The translations under genes were made by a program, and so were the position numbers. Positions 46,020-55,822 of a stretch of DNA of 64,000 bases are shown here, one piece after another. This DNA comes from Bursaphelenchus xylophilus (lineage: Eukaryota; Nematoda; Chromadorea; Rhabditida; Aphelenchoididae), in contig CAJFCV020000006.1 of NCBI GenBank assembly GCA_904066235.2, positions 1,674,001 to 1,738,000 on the forward strand, written 5' to 3'. Under the pieces are notes generated by a model. The model was not told the DNA's origin. It did no database searches and saw only the letters and a program-made list of their open reading frames with translations. The first letter of the stretch is position 1. Each line of letters starts with the position of its first letter.

Positions 46020-46795
46020 TTAAAAATTTTTGCACAGTGTGAAAATGTAGGCTTTTTTCAACTGGAAAACTGCACTGTGCAAAAACGTAGGCGTTTTTCA
46101 ATTAGAAAGCTGCACTGTGCAAAAGCATAGGCTTTTTTCAACTAGAAAACTGCACTGTGCAAAAATTGTAGGCTTTTTTGGACTAAGACTTTGCACAGTG
46201 CAAAAATCCAGGCTTCTTTCAACTAGAAAATTGCACTGTGCGAAAACGCAGGCTTTTTTCAATTAGAAAACTGCACTGCGCAAAAATTTAGGCTTTTTCC
46301 AACTAGAAAATTGCACTGTGCAAAATTTTTAGAAGATAAAAGATACCGATTTTTATGACAAAAAAAATTGATTTTTTTTGCACCGTGCAAACCCCTAGGC
46401 TTTTTTCAACTATTTAGAAAACTGCACTGTGCAAAAATTTAGGCTTTTTTGGGCTAAGATTTTGCACAGTGCAAAAATCCAGGCTTTTTTCAACTGGAAA
46501 ATTGCACTGTGCAAAACTATAAGCTTTTTTCAATTAGAAAATTGCACTGTGCAAAATTGTAGGCTTTTTTGGACTAAGATTTTGCACGGTGCAAAAATCT
46601 AGGTCTTTTTTCAACTTGAAAATTGCACTGTGCAAAATTTTTAGGAGATAAAAAATACTGATTTTCATGACAAAAAAATTTTTATTTTTTTTTTTTGCAC
46701 AGTGCAAAACCCAAGGCTTTTTTCAATTAGAAATTTGCACAGTGCAAAACTATAAGCTTTTTCAATTAGAAAATTGCACTGTGCAATTTTTCATT
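46020..46795 (+). repeat. TGCACWGTGCA array, forward, with internal duplication
   Basis: About 19 units. A block of about 300 bp (from TGCAAAATTTTTAGAAGATA at 46320 and from TGCAAAATTTTTAGGAGATA at 46632) is duplicated, showing that multi-unit segments are copied as a whole. Confidence 0.9.
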
Positions 46796-47395
46796 TTTTC
46801 CAGAAATTTCCCTTTTGACGAAAATTTCGACCGCAGTCCAAAAAATCAGTTTTATGGACAATAAAAATAATGGTTATATTCCACATGAAACCGGAACATC
46901 CGCTTAGTCCCCGTTGAAAGATGATTAGCGCGCGCCTTCTAATCCCAGCAACCGGACGGCCGAAATTTAAACCCGTTCCGTGGTAATATCATACGGGTTG
47001 CGGCGGTTTGGAGGCGATTTTCGACGTTTTTTCGTCTGGCCTTGGTCTGCACTGTGCAGAAAACAAAAATTTTTTTTTCGCACCGTGCAGATTTTTTTCA
47101 ACTTTGGACTTAAAAATCTCGGTGGATTCGGCAGATTGGGGGATAAAAATTTCAGACATGAGTTATCAGAGTATACTCTACGTATATGCCAAGTTTTGCG
47201 ACAATTCGACGATTTTTTTTCATTTTAAAATTTTTGAAAATTTTCAATTTTTGTATGTTTTTCCGAAATTTTGACGATAAATTTTTGTCTTGTCTGGGAG
47301 ATTATGATCTCCGTTGTCTTGCAGATATATCTTCGCTACCATTTACACCTACTATTCTCTTATTCCACCCAAAAATCGCAATTTCCAGGCCAAAA
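46796..47395. other. 5' flank of the CBM14/LDLa gene
   Basis: No TATA box is evident. A TTTCCAG acceptor ends at 47388, 7 bp before the start codon, which fits spliced-leader addition. Confidence 0.5.
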
Positions 47396-50300
47396 ATGCG
47401 GTTTCTATGGCTGATTCCCCCGTTCCTCCTCTCAATCCAAGCGCTCGATGTCCCGAAAACCTTCCACAATTACGGACAGGCCGGTTATGACACAAGGGTG
47501 AGTGTAAAATACAATATTTTTATCTATCCGAAGAACCCATATCAATATCCGTGTAAAGCGAATAGCGTTTCGAACGACCGCCTCTCGCAGATGGTCGATG
47601 GCCGTGTGGTAAGCGGTGTGTGACGTCAGAATCAGCTGGTTTTGCGGTGTTCGCACGAGGGGAAATTCCGAAAATTTTTTTTGATGACAAAAACTTTTTT
47701 TGCACAGTGCAGTTCTATAGTGTAAAAAAGCCTAGGATTTTGCACAGTGCAAATTTTTAGTTGAAAAAAGCCTACGGTTTTGCACTGTGCAGTTTTATAA
47801 TTGAAAAAAGCCTAGAGTTTTGCACTGTGCAGATCTTTTTGATTAGAAAGATGAGCGTAAATCGTCAAAAAAAAACAAAAAAATTTTCGAAAAAATTTTT
47901 TTGCACAGTGCAAATTTTTAGTTGAAAAAAGCCCACAATTTTGCACAGTGCAGTTTCATAATGGAAAAAAGCCTATGGGTTTGCACTGTGCATAACTTTC
48001 GTTGAAAAAAGCCCAAGTTTCTGCACTGTGCGGTAAATCAATGACGTCATTAGAAGCTGACTTTTGTAGAGCCCACAAATCTTTCTGCAATCTGCGAAAT
48101 TTTGCAATTTTCTCAAATATTTCTCATGGTAAAAAAATCTTTTACCTGAAATTGGCCTATATTTCTGCACAGTGCACTCGGCAAATTTTGATTTTTTTCT
48201 CCTAAAGAAAAAATGAATTTTTCAGATGCAAAAGTACGATTCGAATCTGCAAAACGTTCCTCCGGCGTCCATTTCCTACGTTCCTGTGCAGGCGAATCAA
48301 TTGGATTCCCAGCCTCTGGTGCAGATGCCTCCGCAGAATCCTCCGCCAATAATGCCGCCTGAGGACATGACTCCGCCCTCACGGAGGGGACCACAGCCCA
48401 ATGGCCACATGTTGGCGTTGCAGAATGGGCAAATTGGTCAAAATGGGCAAATTGCCCAAAACGGGCAAATTGCCCAAAATGCCCAAATTGCCCAAAACGC
48501 CCAAATCCCAGCCCCTCAAAATGCCCCAGCCTTCCAAGTTGACCCTTCCGCCGCCATGGCCTCGTATCCGCAGACTCAAATCCAGCCGCAAACCAACGAC
48601 TTCAACTCCCAACAATTCCCAGCCCCATTGGTCCAGAACCCCCAAAATATGGGGCTGACGCAGATCGGGCAAGGCCCACAAGGCATGATCAGCAGTGGCG
48701 CCGTCCTCGGCTCGGCCGAATTGGAGCAGCAGCTCGAACTGCAGCGCCAACAACAAGCGCAAGCGGACGCGGAACGCGCGAGAGCCGCGTTGGAGGCGCA
48801 GCGGGCGAAAATTGAGGCCAAACAAAGGCAAATGGAGGCGGAAAGAAGGAAACAGGTGTGTGAGAAAGGGCCGGAAAATTTTTTTTTAAATTCAAGGCTT
48901 TTTGTTTTGAAAAAATTTTGCACAGTGCAATTTTGTAGTTGAAAAAAGCCTATGAATTTGCACTGTGCAGTTTTGTAATTGAAAAAAGCCTATGATTTCG
49001 CACTGTGCAAAATTTTCGTTGAAAAAACTTAAATTTTTCCATAGTGAAAAAATTTGTTGGCTCAAAAAAAAAATTTTTTTTGCCAAATATCCATTTTTTT
49101 ACGTTTTCAAAAATTTTGCACAGTGCAATTTGATAGTTGAAGAAAGCCTATAAATTTGCACTGTGCAAATTTCTAATTGAAAAAAGCCTACGTTTTTTTT
49201 TTGCACAGTGCGAAAACATAGTTAAGAAAAGCTTACAGCTTCGCACTGTGCAATTTTTTAGTTGAAAATAGCCTACAGCTTTGCACGGTATAAAAAAATA
49301 AAAAAATATATATATTTTTTCAAATTTTCAATTTCTCCAGGAAGAAGAGGCTGCCGCTCAACGCGACGCCTACATACGTCGTCATCAAGAAGAGCAGCAA
49401 CGCGCCTATCATCAACAAATCATGCAACAGCAGCAATATACGCATACCCCTCCGCCAAATCCAAACCTTCCAGCAGACTCAAACTCCAACACAAACTCGG
49501 CGCTTTCGCAACTCTCAAATCAGCAGCTGGAAGAGTATGCGCAGAAGCTGAGAGAGCAAATCGCCAGAGAGTCCAATACGGGAATGGTCGCGCAAACATT
49601 GCCGATTCAAACTATGGCCACAACAGCGCCGCCAGTTACGCAACCACTGGTCGTGGCGGAATTGACGACAGTGGTGCCGGAAGTTGATGGATTTGGGTGA
49701 GTTTGGAGGCTTCAGAGGGATGTTTCACGTACAAAAAGGGCACAACTCGAGTTAGCGGCATCACAGAAAAAGCGGAGAGAGCAGAGAAAAAGAGGAGTGG
49801 TAACTCGAGTGACCTGACTTTTTATCGACTTTGGCCGCACATTTTGGGCCATAACTTTTGATACAGTGGACCAATTTGCGCCCTTCCAAAAAAATATTAA
49901 TGCTGGTGGTACACAGAAAAGATGGATATAAATTTGTAAAATTTTCTTTTAAATTATGCAAATTATATGCAAATTTTTTTCTTGGTATCTTAAAGCTCGT
50001 CTTTTATTAAAATCTTTATATGGACATGTTTGTTACGCCCTCAGCATCAAAGGGTTTTTTGAAGGGTGTAAAGATACTCATATAAACAAGGTTTTTTCAT
50101 TGTGAAAATGTTTAAAAAAGTCTGGATTTTTGCACAGTGCAAAAAGGTTTTAAAAACATGAACCGTATCTTAAAATTTTGTATCGCGAGACATTTTTCAA
50201 CATCGTATTTTAAAATGATTTTTTAAATATTTTTTGTATTTTTGCACAGTGCATTTTTTTAGTTAAAAAAAGCCTAAAATTTTGCACTGTGCAATTTACT

Positions 50301-53300
50301 AATTGAAAAATGCCTATATTCTTGCACTGTGCAAGTTTCATATAGAAATTAGCCTACATTTCCCGCACAGTGCAATTCTCTAATTGAAAAAAGCCTAATT
50401 TTTTTGGCACAGTGCATTTTTTTAGTTGAAAAAGCCTTGATTTTTGCACCGTGCGGTTTTCTAATTGAAAAAAGCCTAAACTTTTGCACAGTGCAATTTT
50501 TTAGTTCAAAAAAGCCTAAATTTTTGCACTGTGCAATTTACTAATTGAAAAAAGCCTAGATTTTTGCACAGTGCAATTTTTTAGTTCAAAAAAGCCTAAA
50601 TTTTTGGCACAGCGCAACTTTCATATTGAAATTAGCCCACATTTCCCGCACAGTGCAATTTTCTAATTGAAAACAGCCAAAATTTTTGCACCGTGCAAAG
50701 TTTCAAAAAATTGTGTTTAATCAACTCAAAAAAAAAAAATAAATAAATAAAAATAAATAAAAAAAAATAAAAAACTTTTTTTTAGCCAACCTCCCGATCA
50801 ATCGCAGCCACAGCCTTTGCCACCGCCCCCATCATTCCCTGGAGTACCCTCAATCCCACCCAAACTCACCCACGACGTCAACTACTGTGATCGCGGCCAA
50901 TTTGACGACGCGAAATTGGCCGACTTGCACCTGAAACGCTCCGATTACTTTATCTACAATACCAGTTGTTCGGGGCTGTTCTTTCAGTGCGCAATTGGGC
51001 AGACGTTCGTGTTGAGGTGTCCGAGTGAGCAGGCGCAAGCGTTCGATCCGGCGATTTCGAGTTGTAATTTCAAGAACTCGGTGAGGTTCTGCCCGGAATA
51101 CGACCATGTCATGTATTGCAGTAAGTGGTTTTCAAGGCTCGTTGGTCAAGCTTGGGGTTTATTTTTTTGTCGAGTCCACGAAATGGCGAAATCTATTAGT
51201 TTTTATTTTCATAAAGTGCATAGACATTTGCTCGTATTCGCACAATGCATTTTGATAAATCCACATTGTTTTCTGATAAATCCACATTGTTTTCCCGACA
51301 GACTGATAAATCGACATTATTTTTCCGACAGACTGAGAAATCCACATTATTTTCCCGACAGCCTGATAAATCGACATTATTTTTCCGACAGACTGAGAAA
51401 TCCACATTATTTTCCCGACAGCCTGATAAATCGACATTATTTTCCCGACAGACCGATAAATCCACATTATTTTCCCGACAGACTGATAAATCCACATTAT
51501 TTTCCCGACAGTCTGATAAATCGACATTATTTTTCCGACAGACTGCTAAGTCCACATTATTTTCCCGACAGACTGAGAAGTCCACATTATTTTCCCGACA
51601 GCCTGATAAATCGACATTATTTTTCCGACAGACTGATAAATCCACACTATTTTCCCGGCAGACTGATTTTTGACGATTTCGACTTGTCGGGAAAATAATT
51701 AGCATACTTTCGCAGCGCCGAAATAGTCGCTGAAGTGAAAAGCAGTTTGATTCCTCGGCGGCGATACGATTTTCGATGCGACAAAGTGGTCATAATTTTC
51801 CCGACAGATTGATAATCAAAATTTCAGCGATCCGCGAGACCTGCACTGACAACGAGTTCGCCTGCTGTGCGTTGCCGCAAAAGTGCATCGACTACACCCG
51901 ACGCTGCGATGGCCATAGAGATTGCTCTGACGGCGAGGACGAAAACAATTGCCGTAAGAGTCCATCTGCTCTACTAGTCGCGCCATAAAGTCCTGACACA
52001 AGGACTTTATGTCGCGACTACTACTGCAGAGAGAAACTTGTGATTTTTACGGTGCAATTATGCAAAATTTCAGCTTCCTGTGCAAAGGACGAATTCGCAT
52101 GTGTGAAGAGCGGAATTTGCATACCGGCCACGAAGAGGTGCGATGGGAAGCCGGACGACTGCGGGGATGGGACGAACATGGATGAGATTGGGTGCAGTAA
52201 AAACGAGAGTAAGTGGAGTACGAGGGGTAAAGTAGGGAGGAAAAGTTGTACTAGGCGAGCCAAAAAGTCGTGACTTCTGTGACACCATAATTCTGTCTGA
52301 AAAATAACGGCGCACGGCAACCCAGGGAGTATCCCGCTTCGTTTCGGCACTTCGCCCACCAAGTATCGGTTGAATTCAAACGAAATGTTAAAAATGAATT
52401 TTTTGTGTGGTTTTCCGACCGAAAAATGTTTTTCTCGGAATTATTTTATTTCCTTTGTGAATTTCGACACTTTGTTTGGACGAAATTCAAAAGTGGGCGG
52501 GAGACATTTTTGTTCGGGAAAAGTTCCTTATTTTGGCCACAACAAAGGTACGCCGCGAACTGCGCCCAAGCTTGGGCACTAAAGTTATGAAAAAACGCTT
52601 CGACCTAGCTGGCACTGAATTACTATAATAGCTCTACAGTTTTAAGGGTACCTACGAAGGCTGTGACGACTCATTTAGTTCCATACGGAGTCAATAAGTT
52701 TAGTTCCGGGCATGTTTCATCGTATAAAGTATAAAATCACAGGCTAAATTTGGGCTCATTCCGACCAGTTTCCGAAAAGTTATGTTGTGGCCAAAATAAG
52801 GAACTTTTACCATCCACTTTGCTACGGTTGTTGCAACTGGTGATTTGGTGCGCGCGTGCACCCTTTTTCAACGCGGCGGGTCAAATGCGGTTTGCGAAGC
52901 ACTTTTTTTTGCGATTTGCGACAAACGCGCCGAAACCGCACTGCGCGAATTCTCAAGACTTTTCTGCCCCGCAAAGCAATGATGGGCGATTCCTGCTATT
53001 ATTTTCCCGTCATGCTGACACTGTTACGACTTATTCTATTGCTACTAAGCCTTACGCAAAGTCGCCAGAGTGATTTCTGCGACCTGCACTGTGCCAAAAC
53101 AAAAATTCAGTTTGCACAGTTGTCAAGACCTTGATATAGGTCAAGTAATAAGGGCCCCTAATCTAGTTCTACCTAAGATCCCAAGCCCTATGCGAACACG
53201 AAGACAACGATTATTCAAACAAGCGACAATAAAACTAACTATGCCCTAGGCAACAACTTCACAAGTGAACTCACAATGCTTGACTCCACCAACACAAGAG

Positions 53301-53900
53301 ACCATAGACAAATCAATAGACAAATAGTAAATACAGTAGACTTTATTGGACACAACCGCATAAGCGGGAAAAGACAAAACACAAAAATAATACTAATAAT
53401 TGGCGATTTCTCTTCCTTTTATACCAATTTGTCGGTCATTCCGTGGGAATATGCAAATTCGCACGCGAAGTCGTGACGCAGTGCAATTTCTTATTTGTTG
53501 CACCGTGCAATGGGTTTTTTGGGTCGTCGCTCGCACCCTGACTTTCACTGTAGAGTGCACGTCGCCCAAGTCAGCCCAGCGACTTTGCAAACGGACTAGT
53601 GTCATTTTGTCGGTAAAATTCGATAAAAATTTTCACTGACCTTTTTCAGCCTGCTGGGGCAAGTTCGTCTGCGACAGTCCCACAACGATAGCCCAAGCCG
53701 GCCACTCCGTGTGCCTGGACTACGAAAAACATTGCGACGGGGTGAAGGACTGTCCGGACGGCGAGGACGAACAGAACTGTAAACTGAACGATGCCAAATA
53801 CCTCTCGTGCGAGAACCAAAAGCAACAAGTTCGCCGCGAACAATGGTGCGATGGGCGGGAGGACTGCGCGGACGGGTCTGACGAGAAGTACTGCTTCTAG
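47396..53900 (+). CDS. Secreted protein with CBM14 and four LDLa modules
   Basis: Seven exons join in phase to 644 residues: 47396-47497, 48226-48855, 49341-49696, 50786-51120, 51828-51953, 52074-52208, 53650-53900. There is a signal peptide (about 1-17, MRFLWLIPPFLLSIQA). A Gln/Pro-rich region of about 340 residues follows, with NGQIAQNAQIAQNAQI-like repeats (about 105-130) and a Gln/Arg/Ala-rich helical stretch (about 190-280). Then comes one CBM14/peritrophin-A chitin-binding domain (about 397-474; six Cys, aromatic YFIYN and CSGLFFQC). Four LDL-receptor class A modules follow, each with the Ca-binding CDG...D(C/E)..DGxDE pattern (about 479-516, 518-557, 563-601, 608-643); the last is degenerate at its start. 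The protein ends right after the last module, with no deacetylase domain as in LGX/CDA proteins. It is likely an extracellular-matrix, eggshell or cuticle-associated chitin binder. AATAAA is at 54081. Confidence 0.92.
47700..48180 (-). repeat. TGCACWGTGCA array in intron 1, reverse
   Basis: About nine units in the TAGTTGAAAAAAGCCTA orientation relative to the host transcript. Confidence 0.9.
48915..49290 (-). repeat. TGCACWGTGCA array in intron 2, reverse
   Basis: About eight units, all in reverse orientation relative to transcription, filling most of the intron. Confidence 0.9.
50125..50700 (-). repeat. TGCACWGTGCA array in intron 3, reverse
   Basis: About 13 units, all reverse. A block (CATATTGAAATTAGCCCACA and its sister near 50340) is duplicated about 300 bp apart. 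Confidence 0.9.
51254..51668 (+). repeat. 30-bp tandem array in intron 4
   Basis: About 14 units of a precise 30-bp repeat (GATAAATCCACATTATTTTC + CCGACAGACT), partly organised as 60-bp dimers. It is identical in type to the right terminal repeat of MITE family B, and a complete family-B element follows 12 bp later. Because 30 is divisible by three, it is open in several frames on both strands (DKSTLFSRQT peptide), which creates spurious long ORFs. Confidence 0.95.
51680..51814. mobile_element. Foldback MITE family B copy 3
   Basis: CTTGTCGGGAAAATAATTAG at the left and CATAATTTTCCCGACAGATT at the right. The interior has GTCGCTGAAGTGAAAAGCAG and CGATACGATTTTCGATGCGA. It provides the empty-site comparison for the insertion in copy 7. 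It lies 13 bp before exon 5. Confidence 0.9.
51974..52021. mobile_element. TIR-only miniature of family C in intron 5
   Basis: A 48-bp perfect-type hairpin: CTAGTCGCGCCATAAAGTCC immediately followed by its inverse, flanked by TA. It sits about 20 bp after the exon 5 donor. Confidence 0.88.
52250..53200. other. Intron 6, decayed element fragments
   Basis: A left end like family C (TACTAGGCGAGCCAAAAAGT) without a recognisable right end. It also has a foldback (GTTCCTTATTTTGGCCACAA at 52525 versus TTGTGGCCAAAATAAGGAAC at 52784). No exon is seen. Confidence 0.55.
53270..53475 (-). mobile_element. Solo-LTR-like sequence copy 1
   Basis: On the minus strand: GCGAATTTGCATATTCCCAC, then TATAAAAGGAAGAG (promoter-like), then about 70 bp, then TGTGTCCAATAAAGTCTACT (polyadenylation-like). 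It closely matches 61165-61365. This is the organisation of U3-R in an LTR, but no partner LTR or internal region is found. It is followed by a partial family-C right end (to about 53598). Confidence 0.65.
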
Positions 53901-54699
53901 AATTCTTCTACAATACGAAGATTTAATGGGGGGAATGTTTGTGCATTTTTAAATGGTTTTTATTGCCTTTTATGTTAAGAATTTCGTACTGGTACGAAAT
54001 TTTGGTCATGTTTATTGCCCAATTGATAAGTTGTAATTATTTTTTGACGCAGAGATCAATGTCTTTCAAAGTTAAATTTGAATAAATTATGAAATGACAA
54101 CCTGCATTCGACATATGTATGTGCAAGTTCGTCTAGAATTTTCAAGTTCATCACGAGAAATAGGATAGTTTTTTTGAGGTATTTCACATGTGTTACTGCA
54201 AAAATAATATTTATATATGTCATAAAAGTTGTGAGTGTCAAGGAAACTATGGTTAGCAAAAGCAAAAATTAGAGTCTCCGCCAAGTCTTTGGCGAGCATC
54301 CAACCGCTTTGTCAGTTCTCGTAAACACCTCCAATAACCTTTGTTTGTGTTGAAGTCTCTGAGGAGACAACCTGATACAACCCGAGTAGTTTGATTATTT
54401 GAGTGAAAAGCGGCCCTTATATAGGGAAATCCTGGAACACGGACTGGCAACAGGGCACGCCGGGACCAAACTGAGTGGGTTGACCATCGGGATTACGTTC
54501 CATCGAGCAGGTACAACCATCGAGACTTGAACATAGGGCACTTGCTTTCCACTCTTCGGTGACCGTTCCAATTTGGTTAAAACTGGGGTCGTAACGAAGT
54601 CTTTGACTTTTTTGTCTTTGACCTTTTCCCTTTTTTCGTTCATCTCTAATGAACTCTATCCGATTCAACCGGTCGTTATTCTCCTTCTGTTCGCCGTTT
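53901..54699. other. 3' flank of the CBM14/LDLa gene; minus-strand ORF
   Basis: AATAAA at 54081. Downstream, on the minus strand, is an open segment (54395-54668) whose end is Cys-rich (ALCSSLDGCTCSMERNPDG...CCQSVF), followed by CCTATATAAGGGC, which resembles an LTR promoter. This could be a decayed retroelement or a small Cys-rich gene; I cannot decide. Confidence 0.35.
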
Positions 54700-54704
54700 T
54701 CACC

Positions 54705-55090
54705 GTAGGTGTTGGCTCCGGCTCCGAGCGGCTCCGGCTCCGAGCCGGGAGCCAGAGTCGGAAATTTTGGGGTCGGCTCCGGCTCCCGAGCTCAAAGTCG
54801 GTGCCAGGCTTCCCAGCGGTCAGAAAAGTAAAAATTTCGTGTTCTTGTTAAACCAAATTGCTTGAAAAACACTGCGGAGGATGTGACTTGACTGCAAAAA
54901 CGTTGGCTGTGGCACTAATAACATTCATTTTTTCAAAAAATATTTAAAAAAAAAACATTTTGCATAGGAGCCGGGATTCGGAGCCGGAGGCCTTTTTAAA
55001 TTTTGCACGGAGCCAAGAGCCGGAGCCGGAGCTGCAAATTTGGCCTCGGCTCCGGCTCTGGGAGCTAAGAGCCGGAGCCGAAATTTTCTT
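54705..55090. repeat. GGAGCCGGAGC-type GC-rich repeat with inverted halves
   Basis: Clusters of GGCTCCGGCTCC on the left (54712-54800) and GGAGCCGGAGCC on the right (54968-55085) form an inverted pair around an AT-rich spacer. They stand out strongly against the AT-rich background. Confidence 0.8.
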
Positions 55091-55194
55091 GACCTACGAC
55101 TCGTAACAATCGATGTTGTGTTGACCCGAATTGTCGTCTATTCAGTCCGGGCGTCGAGTCATTCACGTGTCTTTTGAGGATCCGTACTACCCGT

Positions 55195-55345
55195 TCGTAG
55201 AGCCGCTGGAGTGCTTTAATGCACAGTGCGAAAACAAAACTTTACTTGTGCAATAAGATTTTTTCGGCTATCGTTCGCCCCCTGACTTCTTCCGCACAGT
55301 GCAAACACCAAAGATAACTTTAGCAATTGTACGAACGAATTAATA
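55195..55345. mobile_element. Decayed family C-like element
   Basis: CCGTTCGTAGAGCCGCTGGA at the left and TTAGCAATTGTACGAACGAA at the right are recognisable relatives of the 23925-24118 element. The interior has the same TGCACAGTGC and TTCGGCTATCGTTCGCCCCC features. Confidence 0.6.
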
Positions 55346-55783
55346 CCAGGACTTCCGGAAGGTAGGCGCGATAAAACGTAAAAAAACTTATGTACGATGT
55401 ATACTGTTTGTTTTCCTTTGCTTTGCCAGGCTCTACAGAAGCCGGAAGCAGATTTGGCAAACACCTTTTTCATACAGTAATGATTCACACTTTTGGATGC
55501 GATTTCTTGCAACAAACTTGTCACAAACCTATCATATATCTGAAACGTATTTTTACATAACTTTTGAGCGATGTGATGAATCGGAGAGCTCTTTGTTTTT
55601 TTGCTGTAAACCGAAAAGTAAGCAGGGTTAGTCACTAATCAAGTAGAATTAGGAAAATAATTCTTGGAAAGTAACGAATCATCGGAGCCATGCAAAAATT
55701 AGTTCGGTAAATACTGGTTATAAACAGTCAACATCTCCATACAACTGATAGCGCCTCCCAAGAAAATTGAGCCCAAAAATTGG

Positions 55784-55791
55784 TATAAAAG
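55784..55791 (+). promoter_or_regulatory. TATA box of the chitinase gene
   Basis: TATAAAAG lies 32 bp before the start codon, followed by a short leader with CATCGTCAAG directly before ATG. This fits a strongly and directly initiated transcript with a very short 5' UTR. Confidence 0.7.
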
Positions 55792-55822
55792 CCGGCAATG
55801 TTTCTTCAAACTCATCGTCAAG

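Noticed and set aside
48379..48923. Minus-strand frames of 115-150 codons opposite the Gln/Pro-rich exon
   Set aside because: Mirror translations of a repetitive Gln/Pro-coding exon; the plus strand has the signal peptide, splice phase and domains.
51254..51668. CRISPR-like array of 30-bp direct repeats
   Set aside because: There are no unique spacers, units are contiguous, and the genome is eukaryotic; it is an amplified MITE terminus.
51196..51705. Long open frames on both strands encoding ten-residue repeats
   Set aside because: Created by a 30-bp tandem repeat with no stop in several frames; the DNA is an intronic transposon-end array.
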